A DNA stretch of 64,000 nucleotides, taken from positions 331,298 to 395,297 of the forward strand of contig NW_005434636.1 in NCBI RefSeq assembly GCF_000315625.1. Direction: 5' to 3'. The notes under the pieces were generated by a model that saw nothing but the letters and a program-made list of their open reading frames with translations, had not been told where the DNA came from and ran no database searches. The stretch comes from Guillardia theta CCMP2712. Its lineage: Eukaryota; Cryptophyceae; Pyrenomonadales; Geminigeraceae. Below are positions 48,688 through 59,384 of this stretch, piece by piece; the stretch's first letter is position 1, and every line of letters starts with the position of its first letter. A program made the position numbers and the translations under genes.

Positions 48688-51122
48688 TCAAGCACTTGTG
48701 GTTGGAGTTGCACCTTTGCTCACTGGCGCTCTCTGCGACTTCCTCTTCTTGGCCTTGTAGTTGTCCGACGTTTCATCTGAGGATGTACTTCATATCAGCC
48801 CTGCTCCTCCATCTGCTATTCCGATTTCTCCCACTCTCCTTCCTCCATTCCGTGTCTTCCTCCCTCCATGGGTTTCCCCTGCCTCCTCGCTCCGTCCCTT
48901 ACTCCTTCCTCTCTCATTCTCTACCTGCGCGTGTCCTCGAGAGAGTTTCAGTCGACGACAACAGAAAGCGTAAAGTTGCTGACTCTTCGTCCCTGGAACG
49001 AAACTGTAAGGTGAAACAGGAGAAGGCGGAAACATGTTAGAAGGCAGGAGGAGGAGACATAAAGAGGACGGCGGGTGGAGGGCGGAGGGTGGAGGATAGA
49101 GGAGGGAGGAAGAGCAGGGGAGAAGCGGGCAGGAAGGAGGAGATCAGAATAGACCTGTTGTCGCTTTTGTCCTCTTCGCTCTCACGACTGCAACAGATGA
49201 GACGGAGGAACGACACTTCAGATCCTCTCACCTCTCTCCTCCTCTCATCGAAACTTCTCCGTCGAGTCCCTGCTCCGCGTCACTTCTTCCCTCCTCCAAA
49301 CACACCTCTTCCCATCCCCTGCATCACCACACTGCCCTCCTGCCCTCCTGCCCTCCTGCCCTCCTGCCCTCCTGCCCTCCTGCCCTCCTGCCCTCCTGTA
49401 CTTGATCTACCTCAAGCTCTTCACGTGCTGTCTTCTCCTCCGCTGCCCTCCTCGCCTCCTTCACTGAGCGATCCGCCGCATTTCTCTGCAGAAGAAATTA
49501 GCCACCGCTGCCACCCTCCTGCTCCCTGTCCTCCTTGGCCTCCGCCTCCTCCTCGTCCTACCAGCTCCTGCTCTGCAGCTCTCCTCTCCTCGTATGCAAC
49601 CTGTGCAGGGTATTACAATCCCTTCCTTGCCTTCTCACTTTACCTCCGCTGCCCTCCTCGCCTCCGCCTCCTCCGCTGCCCTTCTCGCCTCCGCCTCCTC
49701 TGCTGCCCTCCTCGCCTCTGCCTCCTCTGCTGCCCTCCTCGCCTCTGCCTCCTCCGCTGCCCTCCTCGCCTCTGCCTCCGCTGCTGCCCTCCTCGCCTCC
49801 ACCTCCGATGCTGCCCTCCTGGCCTCCGCCTCCGCTGCTGCCCTCCTGGCCTCTGCCTCCGATGCTGCCCTCCTCGCCTCTGCCTCCGATGCTGCCCTCC
49901 TCGCCTCCGCCTCCGCCTCCTCTGCTGCCCTCCTCGCCTCCTCTGCTGCCCTCCTCGCCTCCGCTGCTGCCCTCCTCGCCTCCGCCTCCGATGCTGCCCT
50001 CCTCGCCTCCGCCTCCTCCGCTGCCCTCCTCGCCTCCGCCTCCTCCTCTGCTGCCCTCCTCGCCTCCGCCTCCGATGCTGCCCTCCTCGCCTCCGCCTCC
50101 GCTGCTGCCCTCCTCGCCTCTGCATCCACCGCTGCCCTCCTGGCCTCCGCCTCCGCTGCTGCCCTCCTCGCCTCCGCCTCCTCTGCTGCCCTACTGGACT
50201 CCGACTACGCCTCTGCCTCCGCCTCCTCCGCTGCCCTCCTGGCCTCCGCCTCCTCCGCTGCCCTCCTGGCCTCCGCCTCCACTGCTGCCCTCCTGGCCTC
50301 TGCCTCCGCCTCCGCTGCCGCCCTCCTGGTCTCCTCTTCTCGAGCCTGTGCAAGAAGATAAGGAGGCTGAGATGTGCTTGGCGCACTTTTTCTTACCCTC
50401 TCTCTCGCTTCTCTTCCCATCTTCTCCGCTGACTTCACAGCCTCGTCCAACACAAACCCGAAGCCTCGCCAGACATTCTCAGCCAACGACTTGCCAGCCT
50501 GCGTCCTGGTCAGACCCTGTCTTTCCCTCCTCCTAGTTCTCGCGTCGCCGTTCCTCCTCGTCCCTCAAAATGATCTTTTGTGCCTCTACTTGCCTCCTCC
50601 TCTTCCTCCTCTTCCTCCTCTTCCTCCTCTTCCTCCTCCTCACCCCTGCAACAAGCTCGCGAGCTGAACGGCTGATGTCCTCGACCGGCCGCTGCTGCTT
50701 CAACGATGTCAAGGAGCACAGGGAGGAGTACGAGCGAGACCTCATCGGGGGAGATGGCGGGAGGAAGAGAAGAATCCTAGCACGGCTGGTCAAAGTAGGG
50801 GAGGGAATATCAACTCGCCCACCAGAAGTTTCTCCTCCTCCTCCTCCTCCTCCCCTGTCATCTTCTTCTCAAACTGCAATGCCCCGGTGAGCCTCATCTG
50901 CAGGACGGTCATCGCGGAGCTAGCAAGTCTTCCTCTGCGTACCTTCGCTATTCCTGCAGGGCTGGCTGTCCAGGGAAGAGGAGGAGGGTCTGAGTCCGGA
51001 GGAGGAGGAGGCAAGTAGGTGAGGGAGGAGACGACGTCGGGGGAAGGAGCCCACACTGCAGTCTCGCTCAACACTCGCAGCTTCTCCTGCCCGCTGCCTG
51101 TCGAGACCTCCAGCTCCGCCTG
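48688..51122 (-). CDS. Ala/Arg/Glu-rich coiled-coil protein overlying a minisatellite (5' end unresolved)
   Basis: Several minus-strand exons look genuine. 5' exons read QAELEVSTGSGQEKLRVLSE with WAPSPDVVSSLTYLPPP, and MRLTGALQFEKKMTG. A central exon reads SLAENVWRGFGFVLDEAVKS to EKMGREARER and joins AREEETRRAAAEAEA in phase. The array then gives EARRAAEEAEARRAA-type coiled coil. A further exon reads NAADRSVKEARRAAEEKTAR, and the final exons DEESATLRFLLSSTETLSRT and DETSDNYKAKKRKSQRAPVS, ending at 48688. KAKKRKSQR resembles a nuclear localisation signal. One in-frame TAG interrupts the array near 50205, so this allele may be truncated, differently spliced or damaged. The 5' part could instead belong to the upstream plastid-type gene, since phases at 51390 and 51122 would match. 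The function is unknown. Confidence 0.4.
49332..49398. repeat. (CTGCCCTC)n octamer minisatellite
   Basis: About eight perfect head-to-tail octamers lie in a predicted intron of the Ala/Arg/Glu-rich gene. Confidence 0.95.
49645..50330. repeat. Degenerate 18/24-bp coding-type minisatellite
   Basis: About thirty copies of GCTGCCCTCCTCGCCTCCGC-like units vary in the number of GCCTCC triplets, always by multiples of three. All three plus frames and one minus frame stay open for most of the array. On the minus strand the array reads as EARRAAEEA coiled coil, which agrees with the flanking exons. Confidence 0.93.
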
Positions 51123-51389
51123 CTCGAGTGGAATTAAGAGCAGACAAGACGAGCTGCGGTGGGAGGGATCGAGACAAGAAGATGTAGGAAGGGACGATAC
51201 GAGAGGAGAGCAGGGAGCGTGGATTCACAGCAGGAGAGGGAAGGATTGCACAGCAGAGATTTTTGGAGGAAAGAAGAGGAATGGAAAGGATAGGAAATTT
51301 GAGGGTTCATGAGACAAGCGGGCAAGCGGTAGAATGTAGGGGAGAAGATTTCTGGTAGAATGAGGACAACTACAAGACAACGCAAGGAC

Positions 51390-52481
51390 CTGCCATGGCA
51401 AGCCTTTGCGTCCTACAACCTTTCCAAACTGTACGATCCCGTCCGAGACCTTCAAGCTGTCAAGAGGAGAAGCAGCAGCACAAGAGAAATACCGGGAAGA
51501 AGATAAGGTCCCCGACATTGCACCTCTCCGGTCGGTAGTAGTCCTCCCCTTCCCTCCAGACGTTCTGAACCTGAGGCGACCAAAAGATCAGCCATGGCGA
51601 TGGGAGATGTCGTATCCTTTACCGTGATGCCGACGAGCTTCTCGTTTCGATCGTCGCCGAGGTCTCTACTCGGTGCATCCCCCCGACAACCTTCGTCTTC
51701 GCTCCAACTCTTCTCAGGCTGCAGGTGAGGGTGAGACCTGGCTCACGACATGTGAAGACTCTTGCCGAAGTCACGAATCTCTTGGAGGGGGAGAAGGCTT
51801 CAAATGTGATGGAAGTGAGGAGCGCGATGGAGGACGGGGAAAGCTTTTTGATCTCCTGCCCGTTCTTGGTCCCTACGTAGTTCATGTCAACGGTGACTCC
51901 AAACCGGGGGCAGGGGGGCACCAGTACTCTTTGATGAGGGAGAGCTTTCCTGCGCAGCGAGACAGACCTGTTGCAACAAGCTCAGCAGCAGTCAGACTTG
52001 CCTGCCCCACATCTACCCACCTCGAACTCGTTGGCTGCCCCAATGCCGACGATCTCGCCGAATCGCCTGGACGAGCCCTGGTCCTCGAAGATCACAAGGT
52101 CCCCCACCTTGTGCTGCAGAACTCCTCAACAACAGCAGGCAACTCAGCACAGATATCAACCTCTGAGCTCCGGAAGTAATCCACGCCCTCCGTGAACGAG
52201 CTGGGGATCTCCTTTCCGACTAGCTTCCCGTACGTCAGACAGCTCCACTCCAACAGGCCGCCTCTCCTCGCCGACGATGGCGCTTTCGCATGCACCGACC
52301 ACCTGCTCGCCAGCAGCCCCCGATTGTACAAGGTCGATCGAAGTGATGGGCATGAAGACAGGGTGAAGGCAGAACACTGCTGGCGGCTGATTATGATGAC
52401 ACAACAAAGCCACAAGAATCTGCACAGCATCTGCTGTCGAATGCAGAACAGATTTCGGAAACAAACTTTGAAGCGAACCAT
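51390..52481 (-). CDS. Predicted plastid-targeted protein with duplicated SH3-like motif
   Basis: The start region MVRFKV, or the second Met in QQMLCRFLWLCCVIIISR, forms a signal peptide ending QQCSA before FTLSSCPSLRSTL. This is the Ala-Phe junction and basic Ser-rich transit region typical of cryptophyte plastid leaders. After splicing at 52159-52112 the mature part reads SSFTEGVDYFRSSE joined to HKVGDLVIFEDQGSSRRFGE. A second copy follows further on: NVWREGEDYYRPERCNVGDL then IFFP joined across an intron to VSDGIVQFGKVVGRKGLPWQ. Between them lies TKNGQEIKKLSPSSIALLTS. The two copies share the pattern EGxDYxR-x6-VGDLIxF...FGxxVG. This resembles small SH3-like barrels of nucleic-acid-binding proteins, but I cannot name the family. 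The C-terminal end is unresolved; the gene may continue into the downstream minus-strand exons. Confidence 0.5.
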
Positions 52482-53286
52482 GTTTGCATCGAGAGATAGT
52501 GTTCAACTCCTTCAATCACTGAGCGCCTGCTTTCACAATTATGTCAGAATGTTTGAGAAAACCAGACGGATTGTAACAGCAGTCGGAGAAGACAATCTTG
52601 AAATAGAACACATAGACGAAGGGAAAGACAGGAGAGAAGAATGCTAGAAGAAAAGACTCTCTAGAGCAAAAGGATCACGAGGAATTTATGAGACGATTAG
52701 AAAGAGGAAGACATGATGACTAGGATGGAAGACGGAGGAATTCAGAGAGGTGCAGGGACGAGAAGGCAAGGGAGGGAGGGAGGGTGAGAGGAAGGAAGCA
52801 GAGGAGGGAGGAGGAGAGGGAGAGGAGGAAAAGCAGGAAGGGAACGGAGAGAAGTAGTGAGGAGACGAGGTTGCTAGCTGAGGGTGAGGCGGGGAGCGCA
52901 AGGGTAGCGCCGAACTGCAAGCATCGGGGATTTGCATCCCTCGATACAGATTCTTGGTTGGTATTGTGGGGGGTGGGGTGCCAATCTGAGGCCTAGGGGG
53001 TACTCAAAATACCCTACGCTATTCAAATAAGTCTCTCTAGAGCGAAAGGTAGGGGTCCAGAAGATGGGGTGTCAGTCACAAATAACCCCCACCCCCCTGG
53101 TCACCTTGGTCGCCTCCGTCGCTCAATGTTATAAGTGGATGACTGCTGATGATCTACCCCTACCCCATGGATGACTGCTGATGACCCAACCCACTGAGCC
53201 GGCCCCAGAAAGGTGGATCCCGATGTGATGAAGATGAGATGGAGGTGGATTGAGATGCATAGTAGATGCGACGAGATGGCGCCGGC

Positions 53287-53441
53287 GAGGAGAGGAGGAG
53301 AGGAGGAGAGGAGGAGAGGAGGAGAGGAGGAGAGGAGGAGAGGAGGAGAGGAGGAGAGGAGGAGAGGAGGAGAGGAGGAGAGGAGGAGAGGAGGAGAGGA
53401 GGAGAGGAGGAGAGGAGGAGAGGAGGAGAGGAGGAGAGGAG
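53287..53441. repeat. (GAGAGGAG)n octamer minisatellite
   Basis: About nineteen near-perfect copies of an eight-base purine unit. Eight and three share no factor, so every frame on one strand gives the same eight-residue Glu/Arg/Gly repeat. Confidence 0.96.
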
Positions 53442-53590
53442 AAGACATGGAAATAGAAGATGAATCTAGCAAAGTGAGAGTTGTAACAAGTGGATGGCAA
53501 TGGAAGCAAGGGAAAGGTGATTATCTGGGGGAGATAGATTTGATTGTGAGGGGGGGAGCAGACAATGAGACATCAGATCTAGAACAGACA

Positions 53591-53680
53591 GAAAATGGTA
53601 GAGAATATCAGATACTAGGACAGAAAGAAAATGGTAGAGAATATCAGATACTAGGACAGAAAGAAAATGGTAGAGAATGC
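53591..53680. repeat. 36-bp tandem repeat, about 2.5 copies
   Basis: Unit starts are at 53591, 53627 and 53663 (GAAAATGGTAGAGAATATCA...). The length is a multiple of three, so it gives a 12-residue repeat in the plus frame. Confidence 0.92.
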
Positions 53681-53818
53681 AACACGGGAGACGACAACGA
53701 TTCTCAGGAGCAAAGTTTTAGGGTCATGGGGAGTCGAGGAATATCAAAGCAAAGCATCACATATGAGTTTTGAAATTTCTTGATTCACATTTAAAATTGA
53801 TAATGGACACATGACCTT

Positions 53819-56800
53819 CTATCTGGGCTTCTTCTTCTTCTTCGTCTTTTCCTTCCCCTTCCCAGCCTTCCAGGATTGTCAAACTTCGAAAGGAACGGGA
53901 CGACGTTACCTTACTACTCGTCTTCTTCTCCTCCTCCTCCGCAAGAAGTTCTTGGGCGACCTTCTCGGCAGCAAGATGTTTCTCCATGGCATCGTCAACG
54001 ACTAAAGAAACATCACTCGTCAGTGCCTCTCCATCCGTCCGATGCCCTTACAGCAAGGATCAGCCATCCTCTCCGCCTGACTCGCAAGGTTCCCCTCCTG
54101 ATTGAGCTTGCTCGGGTCGAGTCCCCTGCCGTCACTTTGATCAGTCGGGAGCCGGGAGCTCTTGGCATCACAATTTCCGACGCTTATCGTCCTTGTGTGC
54201 TGATACTTCCATCCTGAACGCTTCCCCGGGTACGTCAGGACGTTACCAAGGAGCGGTGAACAGCTACCTGAAGCCAGAGGGTCTGAAAACCCGGCATTCG
54301 ATCCCTGAATCAACTCGTCCGGGTGCAACTGATACTGAAGTAGCACAAGTCAGGGCCCCTTATTGACCCTCCTGTCTCGACCTCCTCAGACATGTAGACA
54401 GTCGGTTCAGCATCAACGGCCCTCATGAGTAAATCCTCGGCCAGTCTCTGATATGTCTGAAATCGAGACGAGTCAGAGTGTGGGTAGGATGGCGAGAGAA
54501 AGACCTCGGATCCAGTTTGAGAAGCTAGTTGGGACAACATGTGAGAATAGCTGAACGTGAAGGTGAGGGGTGGTCACTGAGACGAGAAAGAACGTACCAG
54601 TAAAGAGTTGGGATGTTGGATGGATCCATTTTGAGCGCTTGCTGAAAGTAAGACTCCCCAGTCTTGTGATATCTAGTCAAAGTCGAGGAGCATGACGCGG
54701 AGCGATCAACCTTGAAGTCTTGCTTCAGGTCAACTATCAGATGTCCAAGGTTGCAAAGAGCATAAGGGTACGTTGGCTGGATGGCGAGAGCTCTCTGATT
54801 CATCGATTCAAGGTCACAGCTAAGTAGAGGATCGTACTCTGAACGCACCTTGAAAAGATGCTCAGCTCCTTCAAAGTTCTCGTGAACCTGCACGGATGTC
54901 AAACGTTGCACTCGCGGGAGAGGACATATCACCTCATGCAGGTACAACCCATAGTTTGTGAGCACGATGGGATTGTTGGGATACAGCTGGAATAGATTCA
55001 GCACAGACGTCTATCTCGGGCCGACGATGACACCTCTACAGCTTGCATGTGCACGTGCTCTGCCTGCTTTTCATCCCTTCGTTGCCGCTTTGATCACAGG
55101 CAAGTGGAAGAGAGGGAAGTTCAGACCTTGATTGCAAGAATACGGCAAAATTTTGTAGGACAAGTCTGTCTGCAGGTCGGACTGCATACGAGTCAAAGGA
55201 AAATTCACACGGAATTGTAGCAAGAAAATGTACTGGAAAGGGCTCTCGTGAACAGATTCTGGATTTCTGGCATCCCGTTGTTTGTTCGCCTTTGCTGACA
55301 AAGGATAGAATCAAAAAAGGCTGATACCTCCTGACGATGGATACCAGGAAGGAAGCTAAGTTGACAATGGTGTTTGTATCATGTGGAGCAAGCGATCGGG
55401 CAATCTACAACCGCACAAGTCAACCAAAATCAACATGAAAGGTTTGATACCGTTAAATGATTCAACGTTTCGCGCAGCTCATAAGGTGTTTCCTGGGGGA
55501 ATCCGTCAGCATTTCGGGGAGAGATGAACTAGCTAGAACCTGATGTACAGCTGCGACTGCAAAGTGTGCCATGCTGTAGATCGGAGCTTGTCTTGTAACT
55601 TTCTTCAAAATGGCCTAGGTGAAAGGCTTAGACTCACTAACGCACAAGTAAAGGTATTTCAGCCACCAGCGCTTCGTTCCTGTTGCCCTCTACATTGTTC
55701 ATGAAGGACGCTTGATTAACATTTGCTCCGATATGATTCGGTTGCAGCTCTATGGCTCTTTCATAAAGCATTTTGACCATGCCTTGCGCAAAGGTCAACC
55801 AAGATCTGTCAGAGGGTCTTTCCTTACGTTGGAGGCTCTTCATGTTGCTGAACTGCTTGGACAGCGATTGCGCCAGAATACAATCCTGCACATCATCTCA
55901 TTGTCACTCATCAGAACTCCGATGAATTGATCAAGACCTGCAGGAATCCTCCCAAGTTTGCCAGCACTGTAGCCTCGTCGGGAGAAAGCCTTAAAGATTG
56001 TAGAAGCGCGTTCACAACATCGATCTCCTCATCCTGGATTATTCCTATTTCAATCAAGAGACTCGTGGTGTTTTCGAGGAAATTTATATCCACATGGTCC
56101 ACTTCCACAGGGATATCACGGACATTGTTACTCCCGATCCATTTCTCTGCAGGGATTGAATGCTGTAGAATCTCAATGGTTGAATCTTTGACAATCCAGC
56201 CGCAGCTTGGCCAGTATTCTTTCCATGTGCTGGTCTGCGTGATCCAATGAATGGATGCGTCTCTTGAATAGTTGGAGTAGAAGGGGCTTGTAAGGCTCTT
56301 AGCAGATTGCGGGGTAATCCTACAATTGTGTTCGAGGTTGACAGCAAGGTTGTTGTAAGCAACGTTGTTCTGAGGATCAAGTTCAATGGCCTTTAAGAAG
56401 AGACGGTGGGATTCTGGATGTCCTTCCTCAAAGAAGAGCTGCCCTAATGCACAGAGGGCGTCTGATATACGACCTCGATATTCGCTTTGCAGCTCTGGAC
56501 TCCAAGACCCTAGCACTTGCAGAAGATCTTTCCATGGAGAAATTTGGTTCTCTTTGAATGTTGCTGACGAATCCGAGTTGACTTTGGATTCGCTCAAAGG
56601 CATAAAGTGTGAATCAAGATTATGTTTCAAACTTGCAATGCAAGTCAACAGCTTTAGCTTCATATCCAAATCTGCTTCTTTGCTCAGGATCTTCTGACTG
56701 TAATCAATCTTCGAAGTGACATAGGAATTCAGGTCGCCAAGAATCGAATCTGCTTTGATCTGAACCTCATAGACATGCGCATTGTTGATCATGAGCCTTT

Positions 56801-58910
56801 CAAGTCTCCAGGGATCTACATCAACGAGCAGCTCAATAAACGTGCTCAACGATGTTGCCATTTGAAACTCAGGCCGAATTTTCAACAATTCTTCGAACTT
56901 GTCCTCATCACTCCCTTTTTCCTGGCAGATTGAAAGAGGAAACGAGTGATTTAAAAGATTAAAGTTCTGCAAAATTGCTAAATTCCGCACTGAATCAGAG
57001 TGATCAGGAGCGGTTTGGACAGCCAGCGATAGCAGAGCTTCTGCTTGGTGTATAGAAGCCTCGTCTTGCCTTGTCATGAGCAGCATCCCGAAATTGCACA
57101 AGGTCGGAACATGTGACGGGTTTACGCGAAGAGCTTGTTCGAAATGGTCTATTGCAGCATCTTCTTGGTTGAAAGCCTCGAACAGCAGCAGGCCTCGATT
57201 ACACAACACTTCCACATTCGAAGGATCAAACTTCAAGGCTTCTTCGTAATATTTATCGGCTAGCTCGAAGTTGCTCCCTGTTGAATGATGAATCTGAGCG
57301 ACCGATATGATTGAAGGAAGATGGAGGGGGTCGCTTTGAAGAGCTCGATAGTAATATTCCAATGCTGATGTATCATCTGAACGAAAGCATTGCAACATAA
57401 ATGCATATTGCCAGAGTAGCTTTGGTCGATTGGGATGAAACATCAACGCATTCTTGAAAATCGTCTCAGCATCATTGAATCTGAGCGTTTTCTGTCGCGT
57501 CATGTCAGATGCACATGTACAAGAATTATACTATCATACCTGTAAGAAATTTCCGTATTCATGCACTGCATGGGGATGTGCAGGATGCAAGCTAAGGGCG
57601 TATTTCCAGGCCTTTTCCATTTCCTGCTCACAACTTGCAGTCTCTTCCACGTTTCCTGCTTCAGCGTGCAAAATCGCGACTTCATGCAGCAGCACCGCAC
57701 ATGCATGGCACACATCAGGTTCACTCGGATCAATGCTCAAAGAGATCTCAAGCAGGTCTTGTGCTTGCTTAACATCACCATACTCCTTGATAAAAAATCT
57801 TGCTAAATGTGAGTGCAACACGACGTCGTCCGGTGCCAGCTTTGCAGCTTCTCGAAACAGGTGAGAAGCTCGCTCAATGAAGACATCTCTTGCACAGCTT
57901 TGTCCACCAGGCATGATCATGGATTCATTCTCACCAATCAGGGTTGCCGCCTTCCAAATTGCCGTGGCAAGCATGTAAAGAGCGTGTACGTTTGCGGGAT
58001 CATACGACAACGCGATCTGAAAAAGAGACTCTGCTTTCGGAGCTTGATCATAATAATCCAAGTAGATTTCTCCCATGTATGAAAATGCTCTAGAATAACT
58101 CGTTCGGCCGTCAGGACCTGCCGGATGTGAAACGGGCTTGTAAATCTCATCAGCATCTTCGTCAAAAACATGATGAAGTTTGTCCCGAGTTAGATTCAGG
58201 CAAGCGATCACTTCCTCATATGACATGTTGAGTTTCGAAGACTCAATAACCTCTCTAAGCTCATCGCTCTGCAAATATTCTGTGACGTTCTTGTAGAATT
58301 CATCCAAATCACCCACTTCTAGCCCGCTTTCAACGAGTTCCTCCCTTGTGGGTCGCTCATTCTCCTCTAACATGTAATATTCTTTGCTCTTTTCGTTAGG
58401 ATCCATGCTGAGCACCATGTTGAGATACTTCATGGCCTTTTCCACATCCATCTCTTGTTTATACATCGAGTAGGCAAAGTTGCACATTGCATGGATATCA
58501 TCACTCAAGAATTTGACCATGAAAGATTCCCACACAGGAGTGACAGTGACAGGTGGCCCGCCTTTAAGCAAGTTGTGCTTGCTCTGATTTCTGGCTTCAT
58601 GTTCTTCCTCAAAGGCTTCCAGCAACATCAGAGTAATCTTCCGAGCGTCTTCTTCACTCGCAGCGGTAGGACCGTTATTTCTAACGAATTGATCGATTCG
58701 CTGCCTTAACCTGTTGGAGCAATCGTATCCTGCTGCGGCTTCGGACTCGCTGAGGGCCTCTGCTTCCGACTCGTACGAGTCATTTTGCTCGTTCGCGTCG
58801 TATGCCTTCCTCTGGCCTTCTGCATAAACCTTGAGGTCCTCGAGTTCTTGGTCGTTATCCGAAGGGTCTTCCATGTCACCTGTTTCGCTCAGCTCAGAAA
58901 CGCCGGGCAT
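53819..58910 (-). CDS. Large tetratricopeptide-repeat (TPR) protein
   Basis: About ten exons encode roughly 1,300 residues. The start MPGVSELSETGDMEDPSDND is acidic. TPR units run through most of the protein, for example NFAYSMYKQEMDVEKAMKYL with NMVLSMDPN, AESLFQIALSYDPANVHALY, EAAKLAPDDVVLHSHLARFF, DAETIFKNALMFHPNRPKLL, ADKYYEEALKFDPSNVEVLC, FEQALRVNPSHVPTLCNFGM and LFLKAIELDPQNNVAYNNLA. The spacing of 34-40 residues and the small-Ala/Pro pattern fit the family. The last exons give MEKHLAAEKVAQELLAEEEE and a Lys-rich end, AGKGKEKTKKKKKPR, at 53819. TPR proteins are protein-binding scaffolds; no catalytic domain is seen. The middle exons (54550-55640) are short and their borders uncertain. 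The Lys-rich tail could be a nuclear or nucleolar signal. Confidence 0.8.
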
Positions 58911-59384
58911 CCCAAACAGAACTTACGCTGGGTGAACTCCTCTCCGGATCCTCTGAGACGGAGTATGCATGAGATCACATCCGCACAGCGCTGCGGGTTG
59001 CCCGATCCCCTGATCCGCAACATGGAGCAAGGGGAACCCACATTGTTCTCAGAAACAAGAGGAGGGAGGAGGAAGACAAGGAGCAGGAAGCGGGAGATAT
59101 GATGTAGAGCAGTATGACTATGATAGGGAGGTGGGAGGGAGTGGGGCAGGAGGGGTACAGGAAGGGAGCACTGAAATTTCCCGCTCCACATGCGCCCCAT
59201 AGCATGGAATCGGGAGAAAGTGTAATAGGTGGGGTCCCAATTCAAGCAAGTATGATATCGACTGTGAAAGTTTAATTTCAAATACTCATATTTCAAATAC
59301 TCATATTTAAATATTCCAACACTGAAATATTACGAAAGACGACAGGGTGGGGGTGGCAGTTTCAACAGGATCACAATGGCTTGA
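58911..59384. promoter_or_regulatory. Divergent intergenic region
   Basis: This separates the TPR gene (minus) and the PPR gene (plus). Bases 59270-59320 repeat TATTTCAAATACTCA twice plus a third partial copy. The side near 58920-58970 could be a 5' leader exon with a GTAAGT donor. No gene is supported. Confidence 0.35.

Larger units (their letters stand above)
52482..53818. other. Intergenic region with octamer and 36-bp repeats
   Basis: No gene is firmly supported. Bases 52730-52920 are purine rich. Bases 53287-53441 hold an octamer repeat and 53591-53680 a 36-base repeat. A plus open frame of 186 codons at 53213-53773 spans both repeats, but its sequence is mostly repeat-derived and no homology is recognisable. 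It is listed here rather than as a gene. Confidence 0.5.

Noticed and set aside
49089-50536. Plus-strand Cys/Pro/Leu-, Pro/Leu/Ser- and Ala/Leu/Ser-rich open frames of 255-447 codons
   Set aside because: They arise from the stop-free minisatellite; flanking plus sequence shows no protein-like continuation, whereas minus exons do.
53213-53773. 186-codon plus open frame as a gene
   Set aside because: More than half is repeat-derived and the rest resembles nothing; it is recorded only as an intergenic observation.
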